Part shown: positions 45,906-55,327 of the stretch, in pieces
How positions within the stretch are numbered: the first letter of the stretch is position 1
Layout: each line of letters opens with the position of its first letter
Source: Actinospineispora spinosispora DSM 44797
Lineage (GTDB): Bacteria > Actinomycetota > Actinomycetes > Mycobacteriales > Pseudonocardiaceae
DNA length: 64,000 bases
NCBI RefSeq assembly: GCF_000429025.1
Contig: NZ_AUBB01000025.1
Location: 124,001 to 188,000, forward strand
Direction of reading: 5' to 3'
Notes under the pieces: generated by a model
Databases searched by the model: none
Told to the model about the DNA's origin: nothing
Seen by the model: the letters and a program-made list of their open reading frames with translations, nothing else
Position numbers and translations under genes: made by a program

Positions 45906-46754
45906 ATGGACACCGCCGAGGTGAGCTGGGCGCTACGCCGCCCGCACCCGGCGCTGCATGCGCTGGTCAGCCGCTACATCGGCTACCGGCAGCGTGATGT
46001 GTCGCTGGCGGTGCACCGGGGTCTGCCCGGCCGCCACCTCACGTTGATCATCAGTCTCGAGGAGCCGATCCGGCTCGTCGACATGCCCGGCAGCCCGCAG
46101 CGACCGGACCACTGGCAGGGTCTCGTCAGCGGTCTGCACGCGGGCCCGGCGCTCATCGGGCAGGACCGCAACCAGTCCGGCATCCACGTCGAGCTGAACC
46201 CGCTCGGCGTCCGCACACTGCTCGGGGTGTCGGCCGCCGAGCTGTCCGGCTGGATCGTCGACCTCGCGCAGCTACCCCGCCCCGACCTGGCGTCGCTGCC
46301 GGACCAGCTTCGCGCGGCCCCGGACTGGGCCACCCGGTTCGATCTGCTGGATCGCGCGCTGATCGACTCCGCGAGCAGGTCGTCCCGGACCGGTCCGGCG
46401 GACGAGATCGGCTGGGCGTGGCGGCGGCTGGTGACCGAGGGTGGCGCTGTCCCGATCGCGCGGCTGGCCGAGGACATCGGCTGGAGCCGGCGGCACTTCT
46501 CCGAACGGTTCAGCCGTGAGGTCGGGCTGAGCCCGAAGCAGGCGGCCAGGGTCGTGCGGTTCGGACGCGCCACCGAGATGCTGCGGCGGCTACCCCCCGG
46601 CGGACTGGCCGAGGTCGCGTCGACCTGCGGTTATTTCGACCAGGCGCACCTGAGCAACGAGTTCCGCTCCATGGCCGGGTGCACGCCGCGCACCTGGCTG
46701 GTCGAGGAGCTCCCTTTTCTCCAAGACCCGGAGGCGTTCGGCGAGCAAAGCTGA
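45906..46754 (+). CDS. AraC-family transcriptional regulator
   Basis: A 282-residue regulator with an AraC helix-turn-helix pair in the last ~90 residues (IARLAEDIGWSRRHFSERFSREVGLSPKQAARVVRF and LAEVASTCGYFDQAHLSNEFRSMAGCTPRTW). The N-terminal half is a DUF6597-type effector domain (HPALHALVSRYIGYRQRD ... HVELNPLGVRTLLGVSAAEL). A TACAGT -10-like box lies 8 bp before the ATG. A VOC-family gene follows after 4 bp, so this regulator and that enzyme-like protein form one operon. Confidence 0.92.
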   Translation: MDTAEVSWALRRPHPALHALVSRYIGYRQRDVSLAVHRGLPGRHLTLIISLEEPIRLVDMPGSPQRPDHWQGLVSGLHAGPALIGQDRNQSGIHVELNPLGVRTLLGVSAAELSGWIVDLAQLPRPDLASLPDQLRAAPDWATRFDLLDRALIDSASRSSRTGPADEIGWAWRRLVTEGGAVPIARLAEDIGWSRRHFSERFSREVGLSPKQAARVVRFGRATEMLRRLPPGGLAEVASTCGYFDQAHLSNEFRSMAGCTPRTWLVEELPFLQDPEAFGEQS

Positions 46755-46758
46755 CGCC

Positions 46759-47148
46759 ATGACCACACCAGCACCCACCGTCTGGCCGTCCGTGCGGTAC
46801 GACGACGCCCCCGCCGGTCTCCGTTTCCTCGTCGACGTCCTCGGGTTCCACGAGGTGTTCGTGGTCCCGGACGACGCAGGCGACATCACCCATTCGCAGC
46901 TGCGCTGGCCCGAGGGCGGCGGAGTCATGCTCGGCTCCGTCAAGCACTGCGCTGGCGCCTCGAGCGGGGTCGCGGCGGCCTACGTCGTCACCGACCGCGT
47001 CGACGACATCCACCGGCGGTGCGTCGCGGCCGGAGCCGACATCACCACCCCGCTCGAGGACACCGACTACGGCTCCCACACCTTCACCGTGAACGACCCG
47101 GAGGGCAACGTGTGGACCTTCGGCACCTACCGGGGCGAGCCGGGCTGA
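46759..47148 (+). CDS. VOC-family (glyoxalase/bleomycin-resistance fold) protein
   Basis: A 129-residue protein with paired beta-alpha-beta-beta-beta units: RYDDAPAGLRFLVDVLGFHEVFVV in the first half and YVVTDRVDDIHRRCVAAGADI plus DTDYGSHTFTVNDPEGNVWTFGTY in the second. This PhnB-like form is common next to AraC regulators and binds a small molecule or metal; no substrate can be inferred. Co-transcribed with the AraC gene. Confidence 0.9.
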   Translation: MTTPAPTVWPSVRYDDAPAGLRFLVDVLGFHEVFVVPDDAGDITHSQLRWPEGGGVMLGSVKHCAGASSGVAAAYVVTDRVDDIHRRCVAAGADITTPLEDTDYGSHTFTVNDPEGNVWTFGTYRGEPG

Positions 47149-47281
47149 CGCTCGCCGGCGAGTCGGGCACCTCAGCACCCTGAGTCGGGAACTCGGCGAG
47201 GGCGGTGTGCCGACGTCCCGGACTCGCTGAGCTCACGTCCCCGACTCGCTGAGCTCACGTCCCCGACTCGCGGCGCGGGTG
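47149..47281. repeat. Family D repeat cluster
   Basis: Between convergent VOC and tricorn genes. GCGAGTCGGGCAC, CTGAGTCGGGAAC, then CCGGACTCGCTGAGCTCACG, CCCGACTCGCTGAGCTCACG and CCCGACTCGCGG; the last three are 22-bp direct repeats. The cluster runs to the tricorn stop codon. Confidence 0.8.
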
Positions 47282-50200
47282 TCAGCGGGGCGGCAGTGGG
47301 GGGCGTGCCCGGGACGGGCGGCTCGACAGGTCGGGCGGCTGCACCGCGGGGCGCTGCGCCAGCGCGGCCAGCGCGAGCTCCACGGCCTTCTCCAGCTGTG
47401 GGTCCCGCCCCGCGACGTGGTCGGCGGGCGTCATGACCACCTCGTGGTCGGGTGTCACGCCGACGTTCTCGACCTCCCAGCCGAGGTTGTCCATCCAGAA
47501 CGAGTAGCGGGGCTGCGTCACCGCCGTTCCGTCGACCAGGCGGTAGCGGCTGTCGATCCCGATGACGCCACCCCAGGTCCGCACCCCGACCACCGGGCCG
47601 ATCCCGACCCGTTGGAACGCGGCGGTCACGATGTCGCCGTCCGAACCGGAGAACTCGTTGGCCACCGCCACCACCGGTCCGCGCGGCGCATCCAGCGGGT
47701 ACGTCGTGGGCTGGCCGTGCCGGATCAGGTCCCAGCCGATGACCCGCCGCGCGAGTTTCTCGATCACCAGCTGGGACAGGTGGCCGCCCCGGTTCTCCCG
47801 GACGTCGACGATGAGGCCCTCGCGGGTGGTCTCCCTGCCCAGGTCACGGTGCAGCTGCGCCCAGCCGCTCGCCACCATGTCGGGCAGGTGCAGATAGCCG
47901 AGGCGCCCTTCGGATCGGTCCGCGACGAACGCCCGCCGTCCCGCCACCCAGTCCTGGTAGCGCAGCTGCTCCTCGTTGCCCAGCGGCGACACCACCACGC
48001 GGCGCACCCCGGTCTCCGGGGACTCGACGGTCAGCTCGGTCGGCTGGCCGGCTGTGCCCAGCAACAGCGGGGCGGGCCCGGTCGTCGGGTCGACCGGACG
48101 GCCCCCGACGGCCAGCAGCACGTCACCGGCGCGCACGTCGACGCCGGGCGCGGTCAGCGGGCTGCGGGCACGCGGGTCGGACGACTCACCGGGCAGCACC
48201 TTCGCCACCCGCCACCGGCCTTCGGCGTCCCGTTCCAGGTCCGCGCCGAGCAGACCGGGCCACAGCGCCGACCCGCCTCGGCCGGTCGGCGACACGTACG
48301 CATGCGATGTACCGAGCTCACCCTGCAGCTCCCACAGCAGGTCGACCAGGTCGTCGTGACTACCCACGAGGTCCACCAGTGGCCGGTACCTCGCCTGCTC
48401 GGCGGCCCAGTCGACGCCCGCCATGTCGGCGACCCAGAAGTGGTCGCGCATCAGCCGGCCGGCTTCGTCGAACATCTGGCGCCACTCGGCGGTCGGGTCG
48501 ACGGTGACCGTGACCCGGCTCAGATCGACGTCGAACTCGTCCGAGCTGTCGTCGCTCGGCTTGTCCGAGCCGGACCGGTCGGTCCGCAGCACGCGCAACG
48601 AACGCCGGTCCCGCACCACCAGCCGAGAGCCGTCGCCACTGACCTCGTAACCGTCCACCGGGTCGGCGACCCGATCGTGCCTGCACCGCACCAGGTCGTA
48701 GCGTTCGAGCACCGGACGCGGGCCCTCGGCACCTTCCGCGAGCCCGTCACCGAGCACACCGCTGGGTGTGTTGCGCAGCCACAACAGACAGTCCTTGCCC
48801 GCGCGCAGCCGGAAGTAGCGCGCCTCACCGACGGGCAACGGCACCAGGCGCTCGGCGAGCCCGTCGGCGTCCACCACGACGGTCGGCACCGGGTCGGAGT
48901 CGTCCGTGTCGGTGTCCTCGGCCTCGTCGGTCTCCTCCTGGTCGAGCGCTGCGCCACGATCGGAGCCGTTGGCCGGCCGTCCGTCCGGCGACGGCCCGAA
49001 CGGGGACGGCGTCCGCGCGGCCAGCGGCACGAGGTACGGCCGGCATCCGTTGGGGAAGGACAGGTCGAACGAGTGCGCGTCGTACACCGGGTCGAAGCTG
49101 CGGTAGGACAGGAACGCCAGGTACTTGCCATCGGTGGTGAACACCGGTGAGGTGTCGACGAACCGGGTCGCGGTCACCGCGATCGGCGTCGGTGTCTCGT
49201 CGTCGATCTTCGCCAGCAGGATGCGCCGGATGCCGGCCTCCACCGGGTCCGACCAGGCAAGCCAGGCACCGTCGGGTGCGAACGCCAGCCCGGTGACCTC
49301 ACCGTCGGCGCCCCGCGCCAGCTCGGTGAGCGCGCCGGTCTCGGTGTTCATCAGCAGCAGGCGACCGTCGTGGCAGGCCAGAGCGATGGTCGAGCCGTCG
49401 GGCGCGCAGCTCAGTTCCAGCACGCGACCTATCTCGCCGGCGCCGTATCGGACGGTGTCCTCGTCACCACCGGACAGCGGGCCGATCTCGACGGCGTCCT
49501 CGCCGGTCACATCGGTGATCCAGACCGCCCGGTCGGTGCCGAGCGGCCGGGCCAGCCGGGCACGGACACCGTCCGCGGCGGCGAGCGTCCTCGAGGGACC
49601 GTCCCGGTGCACCAACCGGTGCACGGTGCCCCGGACACCGACGACGCTGAGCCGGCCGGTGTGATCGGGTACCGCCGAGCTCAGGTGCCGCTCGGCGCCC
49701 ACCTGATACGGCGCTCTGGCGCTGCGCGGACCGCCGAGGCGGATGTCCAGCCTGCGAGCCGATGCGTCCAATGAGTCCAGGACCCAGAGCTCACCGGCGC
49801 ACTCGTAGACGATGCTGCTGCCGTCGGTCGTGGCGTGCCTGGCGTAGAACGCCGGCCCCGGACCGTCGTCGGCGCCGTGATCGGTGTGCCGGCGCAGGTC
49901 CGAGCTGCCGTCAGCCGCGACCGAGTAGATGTTGCCCCAGCCCTCGTGGTCGGACAGGAACGCCAGCCGGTCACCGACCAGCATCGGGGCGACCAGGTGC
50001 CCGTCGAGGTCGGCGAGCAACCGGGTGAACTCGCCGTCACCGGCCGGGTTCCACCACAGCTTGCCGGCGGTCCCACCCCGGTAGCGTTTCCACCAGGCGG
50101 GTTCGAGCGAGATCACCGAGTTCAGCAGCGCCCGGCCGTCCGCGCCGAGCGCGAGATCCGACACCGGACCGTAGGGCAGCGACCGAGGTGCACCACCGTC

Positions 50201-50569
50201 CGAGGGCACCGCGTGCGCCCAGCTGCTCCGGGTCGACGGGCGCCCGGCCGAGGTCACGGCCAGCACGTCGTCGCCCGTCCACCCGAGCGTGCGGGTCTTG
50301 ATGTCGCCCCAGTAGGTGAGCCGCGAGGCGAGACCGCCCTCGACGTCCGCGACGAACACTTCCGGCGGCCCGTCGCGCCGGGAGGTCCACGCCACGCGGC
50401 TTCCGTCGGGGTGCAACCGAGGATTCGCCACCGGCGCCTGGTCGGCGGTCAGCCGGTAGGCCCGCCCGCCGTCCAGCGACGCCAGCCAGACGTCGTTCTC
50501 GGCGACGAAGACCAACTCGGAGCCGCGCACATGAGGGAATCGAAGATATCCGGACGACCGCGAACTCAT
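47282..50569 (-). CDS. Tricorn-type protease (S41 family)
   Basis: A 1,095-residue cytosolic peptidase that trims peptides released by the proteasome. The N-terminal ~620 residues are WD-like beta-propellers (for example RLTADQAPVANPRLHPDGSRVAW and GLAFAPDGAWLAWSDP). Then follow core helices (WRQMFDEAGRLMRDHFW), the catalytic His region GELGTSHAYVSPTG, a PDZ domain (VDVRAGDVLLAVGGRPVD) and the nucleophile in VANEFSGSDGDIVTAAF, ending GVIGIDSRYRLVDG. All catalytic blocks are present. ATG at 50569 chosen over a GTG 21 bp earlier. Separated by 50 bp from the Wzz-like gene upstream. Confidence 0.94.
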   Translation of the reverse strand: MSSRSSGYLRFPHVRGSELVFVAENDVWLASLDGGRAYRLTADQAPVANPRLHPDGSRVAWTSRRDGPPEVFVADVEGGLASRLTYWGDIKTRTLGWTGDDVLAVTSAGRPSTRSSWAHAVPSDGGAPRSLPYGPVSDLALGADGRALLNSVISLEPAWWKRYRGGTAGKLWWNPAGDGEFTRLLADLDGHLVAPMLVGDRLAFLSDHEGWGNIYSVAADGSSDLRRHTDHGADDGPGPAFYARHATTDGSSIVYECAGELWVLDSLDASARRLDIRLGGPRSARAPYQVGAERHLSSAVPDHTGRLSVVGVRGTVHRLVHRDGPSRTLAAADGVRARLARPLGTDRAVWITDVTGEDAVEIGPLSGGDEDTVRYGAGEIGRVLELSCAPDGSTIALACHDGRLLLMNTETGALTELARGADGEVTGLAFAPDGAWLAWSDPVEAGIRRILLAKIDDETPTPIAVTATRFVDTSPVFTTDGKYLAFLSYRSFDPVYDAHSFDLSFPNGCRPYLVPLAARTPSPFGPSPDGRPANGSDRGAALDQEETDEAEDTDTDDSDPVPTVVVDADGLAERLVPLPVGEARYFRLRAGKDCLLWLRNTPSGVLGDGLAEGAEGPRPVLERYDLVRCRHDRVADPVDGYEVSGDGSRLVVRDRRSLRVLRTDRSGSDKPSDDSSDEFDVDLSRVTVTVDPTAEWRQMFDEAGRLMRDHFWVADMAGVDWAAEQARYRPLVDLVGSHDDLVDLLWELQGELGTSHAYVSPTGRGGSALWPGLLGADLERDAEGRWRVAKVLPGESSDPRARSPLTAPGVDVRAGDVLLAVGGRPVDPTTGPAPLLLGTAGQPTELTVESPETGVRRVVVSPLGNEEQLRYQDWVAGRRAFVADRSEGRLGYLHLPDMVASGWAQLHRDLGRETTREGLIVDVRENRGGHLSQLVIEKLARRVIGWDLIRHGQPTTYPLDAPRGPVVAVANEFSGSDGDIVTAAFQRVGIGPVVGVRTWGGVIGIDSRYRLVDGTAVTQPRYSFWMDNLGWEVENVGVTPDHEVVMTPADHVAGRDPQLEKAVELALAALAQRPAVQPPDLSSRPSRARPPLPPR

Positions 50570-50619
50570 GTCCGCACTGTAGAACGCCACTCCGGTGAGG
50601 GGTGCGATCAGGGATCGAG

Positions 50620-53600
50620 CTACTGGTCGCGGCCCTGCCTGGCCGCGGTCGGCTCGTTCTCGTCCTCCGGCTCAGACCCGTCGTCCGGCTCGGTCGAGTC
50701 CTCGGTGTCCTTCGACTGCTCGAACTCCGGCCAGCCGAACTCCTCGTCACCGTCCTCCCGCTCGGCGTCCGCGTCTTCGGGTTCCTGCTCGTCCACCGGG
50801 ACGGCAGGCTGAGCCGGCGCCGGCTGGTCGTCGGGCTCGCCTGTCCCCTGCCGCGACTCGCTCCTCGGCGTCCCCTCGTCCGGTGACGAGGGGCGCTCGG
50901 ACCCCGCCGCGGCGGCCGGTAACCATTTGTCCGGTCCGTCCGATGCAGGGGTGACCGGGGCCCACAGTTCCGACGACGCGAACGTGGCGGGGTCCGGCCC
51001 GCCGAACCGGTTGACCGGACGTGAGGCACCGGAGTCCGAGGTGGACTTGGGCTCAGCGGGCGCAGACGCAACGGACGTCTGCTCAGCAGGTGTCGGCTCA
51101 GCAGGTTTCGGCTCAGCTGGCGGCGTGCCGCTCGACTGTGCGGGAGAAGACGTCACCGGTGACGGTCCAGGTTGCGGCCGCACCGGTGGTGTGGTGTTCG
51201 GCCGTTCCCCCGGCGGTGGCTGTCCGCTGGCGGGAGCCGAGGGCCGATCGCCGCTTCCCCTCGGCCCCATCTCCGTCGCCCCGTTTCCGGCGGGCGGCCG
51301 CTGACCACTCGGCGGAGCCGGCGGCCGCTGTCCTGGGCCGCGCCCCATCCCCGGCCGCGAGGACCCCGGTCCCGGGACACCCGGCCCGGGACGGGGCCCG
51401 TTGGGCGGCCCCGGCTGCCTCATCCGCTCCGGCTGACCCGGCCGGCCACCTGGGCCCGGCCGATCCGATGCAGGGCGATCCGGTCCCGGCCGGTCCCGAC
51501 CAGCGCGATCCGGCGCGGTCCGCTCGGGGCCCGGTCGAACCGGGCCACCACGGCCCGCGCCAGGCCCATCGGGACCAGCACGGTCGGGGCCAGGACGGTC
51601 CCCGCTCGGACGGCTCGGGCCACCACGACCTTGACCAGCCCCATCCGGACCACCGCGATCAGGCCCTGGGCGGTCCACACCCGGACGGCTCGGGCTACCA
51701 CGGCCCGGACCAACACGGTCGGCGCCAACCCCATCCAGACCTGCACGATCAGACCCACCACGATCCGGGCGATCCGGCCCGGGCCGATCGACCCTCGCAC
51801 GATCCGGCCCCGGCCGATCCAACCCAGCACCATCGGGCCCACCACGATCCGGCCCAGGGCGGGTCAGGTCGCCGCGTTCGGGTCCCGGACCATCCGGTGC
51901 AGGCCGATCGGGCCGCGCACGATCCGGCCCACCACCGTCAGGCCCAGCACGACCAGGCCCGGCACGATCCGGGCGACCCGGCCCAGGGCGGGTCAGACCG
52001 CCGCGATCCGGTCCCACTCCATCCGGTGCAATCCGATCGGGCCGCGCACGATCCGGCCCCGGCCGATCCAGCCCAGCACCATCGGGCCCGGCACGATCAA
52101 GCCCGGCCCGATCCGAGCGATCCAGCCCAGAGCGAGCCAGACCGCCGCGATCCGGTCCCACACCATCCGGCGCAACCCGATCGGGCCGCGCACGATCCGG
52201 CCCCGACCGATCCGACCCAGCACCATCGGGCCCGGCACGATCAAGCCCACCACGATCAAGCCCGGCACGATCAAGCCCGGCACGATCCGAGCGATCCGGC
52301 CCAGAGCGAGCCAGACCGCCGCGATCCGGTCCCACACCATCCGGCCCGGGCCGATCGGGCCGCGCACGATCCGGCCCCGACCGATCTGACCCACCACCAT
52401 CGGGCCCACCACGACCGGACACACCACGACCAGAACCGACCGGCTCCGCACCAGACCGATCCGACCGAACCCGATCGGCACCGGCCCGGTCCGGTCCCGC
52501 GCTGTCCGACGTGGTCCGGCCCCGCGCGGCCTGATCTGATCCAGCCGCGGCTCGGTCCAGCTCGAGCGGGTCCGAACCGGCCCGGTCTTGTCCCGCTCGA
52601 TCCGGCCCGGGCCGATCGGCCCCGGCACGGTCCGTCGCGGGCCGATGAGGTGCATCTCTGTCCAGCCCGGGCCGGGAGAACCCGGGTCGATCGGGTTGGT
52701 TCGGTTTCGGGCGGTCCGGTCGCGACGGCCCTGGCCGGTCCGGCCTCGGTCCGGGAGGCGGCCCCTGAGGGGGAGGGCCTCCGGCGCCGGGACGCGCCGG
52801 AGGGCGACCCGGGCGAGCTCCCGTCCTGGGGGCGTCGGGGCGCGCCTGCCGCGGTTCCGGCTGGCCGGACGCGGCGACCGGCGGGCGTTCGGGCTGGCCG
52901 AGCTCATCGGACTTCGGTCGCGCGGGAGGCTCCGGCAGGGCAGGTGCCTTCGGCCGCGCGGGAAGCGCCGTCGTCGGCTGCTCCGGCATCGGCCGGTCCG
53001 ACACGAGCTCGTCGGGCTCCGTCCGGCGCTCATCCTCGGACGCCACGGCCGGGGTGCGCGGCGGTTCGACCAGGTTCGGCCGGTCGTTCGGTGGTGTCTC
53101 CGGCCGTTCCCGCTGGCCCGAGGGCTCGGCGTCGACGGACCGTTTCCGCTGCTCGGACTCAGGCCGACCGAGCGGGTCCGACGGTGCCACCTTCGGCGTG
53201 TCCGCGAGTACGTGCCGGGATGGCCGTTGTACCGGCGGGGGTGGCGGCGACAGAGGCGAGTTCGCGTCGGCGAACCGTTCCTTCGGAACGCCGTTGCCCA
53301 CGGGTTCGGGCCGGGTCGAGGACGGTCGGGCAGGCATGGCGGCCGGTCGCGGTCCCGAAGGGCGCTGCTCCGGGCTCACCGGCAATGAGGCGGCGGGAGG
53401 GCTCCCGTTCGCGCGGCCCGCCGGCCCGCCCCTGACGACCTGCCTCGGCGTGCCGGCGAGACCACCGACCGACCGCGCGGGTCCCTCGACGGCGCTGGCC
53501 CGCACCGGTACCGGCGGCCGGTCACGCTTGGCGCCGTCCAGAGAGCGGGTGATGCCACCCTCGGCACGTTCCCGGATCGGTGCGATCGCCCCGATCTGCG

Positions 53601-54498
53601 TCGGCGCCTCCTCGGCGCCGAACGCCGACGCCGCGGCGGAGACCGACGCCGCGGAGGCCACGACCCCCGGCTTGCCGATCGGGGGGAATGCCGCGATCTG
53701 GGTCGGGGCGTCCTCGGCGTCGGGCTCCGCGACGGGCTCATGGGCGACGGGCTCGTCGGTGACCGCCGGGATCGCCCCCACCTGGGTGGCTTCATCGGTG
53801 ACCGCCGGGATCGCCCCGACCTGAGTGGGTGCCTCGGCATCGGCCGACCCGACGGCCTGTTCGGTCGCGGGGCTCTCGTCCTCGCTGTAGTCGTCGTCGC
53901 TGTCGCTGTCGTACAGCGCACGCCGACGCCGCGCGGTGCGTTCCACCGCGGCGGCCACCACGACCGACAGGCCCAAGCCGAAGATCAGCGTGGCGATGAA
54001 CACCCGGATGCCGGTCGTCCGGACCGGCGGCGCCACCGTCGGCGAACCGGACGCCTCCAGGCGCATCTGCGCGCTAGACGACACCCGGCTGTCGCGCTGC
54101 AGCTCGGCGAGCCGGTCGGTCAGCCTGATGCCGACCGCGTTGACCGAGGCCAACGCCTTCTGCTCGCTGTCGGCGGAGGCCTGCACGGTGATCGTCGACC
54201 CCGAGGCCGTGATGGTGAACGGTGGCGGTTTGTTCTTGCCCCGCCCCGCCGAGGGGGGCCGGACGTCACCGGCCAGCTTCGCGGCGGTCGCCGTCGGGTC
54301 GGAGAACGGATTCCTGGAGCTGCTCGAGCTGGAGCTGCCGCTCGACGCGGGTGGGTTCACCTGCTGCACCACGCTCGCCGAGTACACGGCCGGCATCTGG
54401 AGGTACGCGTACCAGGAGATACCGACGGACACGAGCACCAGCGGTATCAGGATGTACCACCGCTTCGCCGCCATCCCGAAGGCCCTGAACACGCCCAC
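50620..54498 (-). CDS. Wzz-like membrane protein with a giant GPDR-repeat cytoplasmic tail
   Basis: About 1,292 residues. The N-terminus has the layout of polysaccharide co-polymerases: FRAFGMAAKRWYILIPLVLVS helix, an exported domain of ~120 residues (MPAVYSASVVQQVNPPASSG...), and a second helix (TGIRVFIATLIFGLGLSVVVAA) followed by RTARRRR, which puts the rest inside the cell. That tail of ~1,090 residues is disordered: four (A)TQ(V/I)xAI repeats at about 223–305, a Pro-rich part, a GPDRx repeat field at about 620–1020, and an acidic end. No BY-kinase domain. I prefer GTG at 54498 (AGGTGG upstream); a TTG at 54564 would add a third hydrophobic segment. Confidence 0.8.
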   Translation of the reverse strand: MGVFRAFGMAAKRWYILIPLVLVSVGISWYAYLQMPAVYSASVVQQVNPPASSGSSSSSSSRNPFSDPTATAAKLAGDVRPPSAGRGKNKPPPFTITASGSTITVQASADSEQKALASVNAVGIRLTDRLAELQRDSRVSSSAQMRLEASGSPTVAPPVRTTGIRVFIATLIFGLGLSVVVAAAVERTARRRRALYDSDSDDDYSEDESPATEQAVGSADAEAPTQVGAIPAVTDEATQVGAIPAVTDEPVAHEPVAEPDAEDAPTQIAAFPPIGKPGVVASAASVSAAASAFGAEEAPTQIGAIAPIRERAEGGITRSLDGAKRDRPPVPVRASAVEGPARSVGGLAGTPRQVVRGGPAGRANGSPPAASLPVSPEQRPSGPRPAAMPARPSSTRPEPVGNGVPKERFADANSPLSPPPPPVQRPSRHVLADTPKVAPSDPLGRPESEQRKRSVDAEPSGQRERPETPPNDRPNLVEPPRTPAVASEDERRTEPDELVSDRPMPEQPTTALPARPKAPALPEPPARPKSDELGQPERPPVAASGQPEPRQARPDAPRTGARPGRPPARPGAGGPPPQGPPPGPRPDRPGPSRPDRPKPNQPDRPGFSRPGLDRDAPHRPATDRAGADRPGPDRAGQDRAGSDPLELDRAAAGSDQAARGRTTSDSAGPDRAGADRVRSDRSGAEPVGSGRGVSGRGGPDGGGSDRSGPDRARPDRPGPDGVGPDRGGLARSGPDRSDRAGLDRAGLDRGGLDRAGPDGAGSDRSGPDRARPDRVAPDGVGPDRGGLARSGLDRSDRAGLDRAGPDGAGLDRPGPDRARPDRIAPDGVGPDRGGLTRPGPGRPDRAGPGRAGPDGGGPDRARPDRPAPDGPGPERGDLTRPGPDRGGPDGAGLDRPGPDRARVDRPGPDRPDRGGSDRAGLDGVGADRVGPGRGSPSRPGVDRPGPDRGGPDGAGQGRGGPSRPSGDRPGPDRAGPDGPGAGRGGPVRPGPERTAPDRAGRDRPGPDRPASDRPGPGGRPGQPERMRQPGPPNGPRPGPGVPGPGSSRPGMGRGPGQRPPAPPSGQRPPAGNGATEMGPRGSGDRPSAPASGQPPPGERPNTTPPVRPQPGPSPVTSSPAQSSGTPPAEPKPAEPTPAEQTSVASAPAEPKSTSDSGASRPVNRFGGPDPATFASSELWAPVTPASDGPDKWLPAAAAGSERPSSPDEGTPRSESRQGTGEPDDQPAPAQPAVPVDEQEPEDADAEREDGDEEFGWPEFEQSKDTEDSTEPDDGSEPEDENEPTAARQGRDQ
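51440..52640 (-). repeat. Coding GPDRx repeat field
   Basis: Minus-strand codons GG(T/C)CC(G)GA(C/T)CG repeat as five-residue units of the form GPDR(A/G/P). They are arranged in higher-order blocks of roughly 48–58 residues such as RARPDRxAPDGVGPDRGGL, seen at least four times between 51.6 and 52.4 kb. The near-periodic DNA keeps all six frames almost free of stops, so overlapping long frames here are artefacts. Confidence 0.85.
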
Positions 54499-54640
54499 CC
54501 GTCCACCTACTTTCGGGTCGACTACGAACGCGTAGAGTACCCAGACGGCCACGGTCAGTAGCAACTGCCCTGGTCAACGAGTACATCGGTCAATCGGCTG
54601 GCAAACCCCACTTTAACCAAGGGCTCATGCGCCCCACGGG

Positions 54641-55327
54641 TCAGCCCTGATGCGGCGCGACGCCCGGCAGTGCCGCCCAGCCGAGCACCAACCGCGACAC
54701 GTGGAAGGCCTCCGCGTAGCGGGCATAACACTGCACACCACGCAACCGGGCCAGCCCGGCGAACGACTCCTCGTCGAAGGACGGCCGGTCGCGCTGCGAG
54801 CCGTAACACTCCAGCATCTTCTCGATCTTCTCCCGGAGCACCGGCTCGGCCAATGGGGAGAACAGGCCGGGCTGCTCCAGGTTCCCTTCGCGGCCGGCGA
54901 TCTCGTAACCGAGCACCAGGTGGTCCGGGAAGGCCACCGGGATCAGCTCGGCCACCATCCCCCGGTCCTGGTTGCCGTCCTTCGGGCTCGGCCCGAAGAT
55001 CACGCCGGGATCGACCCGCGCGCGCAAATCTTCCAGCGCGCGCTTGATCCGGTCCCAGCGGGTCGGCAACTGGCCGTGCGGCAGATCCAGCACCGCGACC
55101 CGGAGCTGCGCCCCCGGACAGAAGGCCTCCAACGCGGCTCGTTCCTCCGCCTCCCGCAGGCTGCCGCCACCGGTGAAGGTCAGCGCAGTGACCTCGATCC
55201 CCGGATGTGCGCGGCACAGTTCGAGCAGTGTCCCCCCGCAACCGACCACGATGTCGTCGCAGTGCGCGCCGACCAGCATCACATGGTCAAGTCGTTCCGG
55301 AAGCAGGGCCAACACGTCGTGAACCAC
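54641..55327 (-). CDS. PIG-L family deacetylase
   Basis: A 228-residue LmbE/PIG-L fold zinc hydrolase. The metal motif near residue 21 reads VGAHCDDIVVGCGGTL, in place of the usual AHPDDE; His and the two Asp are kept but Pro and Glu are not. A second motif, GPSPKDGNQDRGMV, replaces the common HPDH, so the third zinc ligand is uncertain. The family removes N-acetyl groups from sugars. Given the Wzz-like gene next to it, an exopolysaccharide substrate is plausible (inference). GTG start. Confidence 0.82.
   Translation of the reverse strand: MVHDVLALLPERLDHVMLVGAHCDDIVVGCGGTLLELCRAHPGIEVTALTFTGGGSLREAEERAALEAFCPGAQLRVAVLDLPHGQLPTRWDRIKRALEDLRARVDPGVIFGPSPKDGNQDRGMVAELIPVAFPDHLVLGYEIAGREGNLEQPGLFSPLAEPVLREKIEKMLECYGSQRDRPSFDEESFAGLARLRGVQCYARYAEAFHVSRLVLGWAALPGVAPHQG

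Noticed and set aside
47282..50569. Tricorn gene as a dipeptidyl-peptidase with separate propeller
   Set aside because: The PDZ, His and Ser regions of family S41 follow the propeller in order, which fits tricorn and not S9 peptidases.
51172..52389. Long open frames on the plus strand across the repeat field of the Wzz-like gene
   Set aside because: They are isoleucine/arginine/proline repeats created by the periodic GGTCCGGACC codons on the other strand; there is no start context and composition is unlike any protein here.
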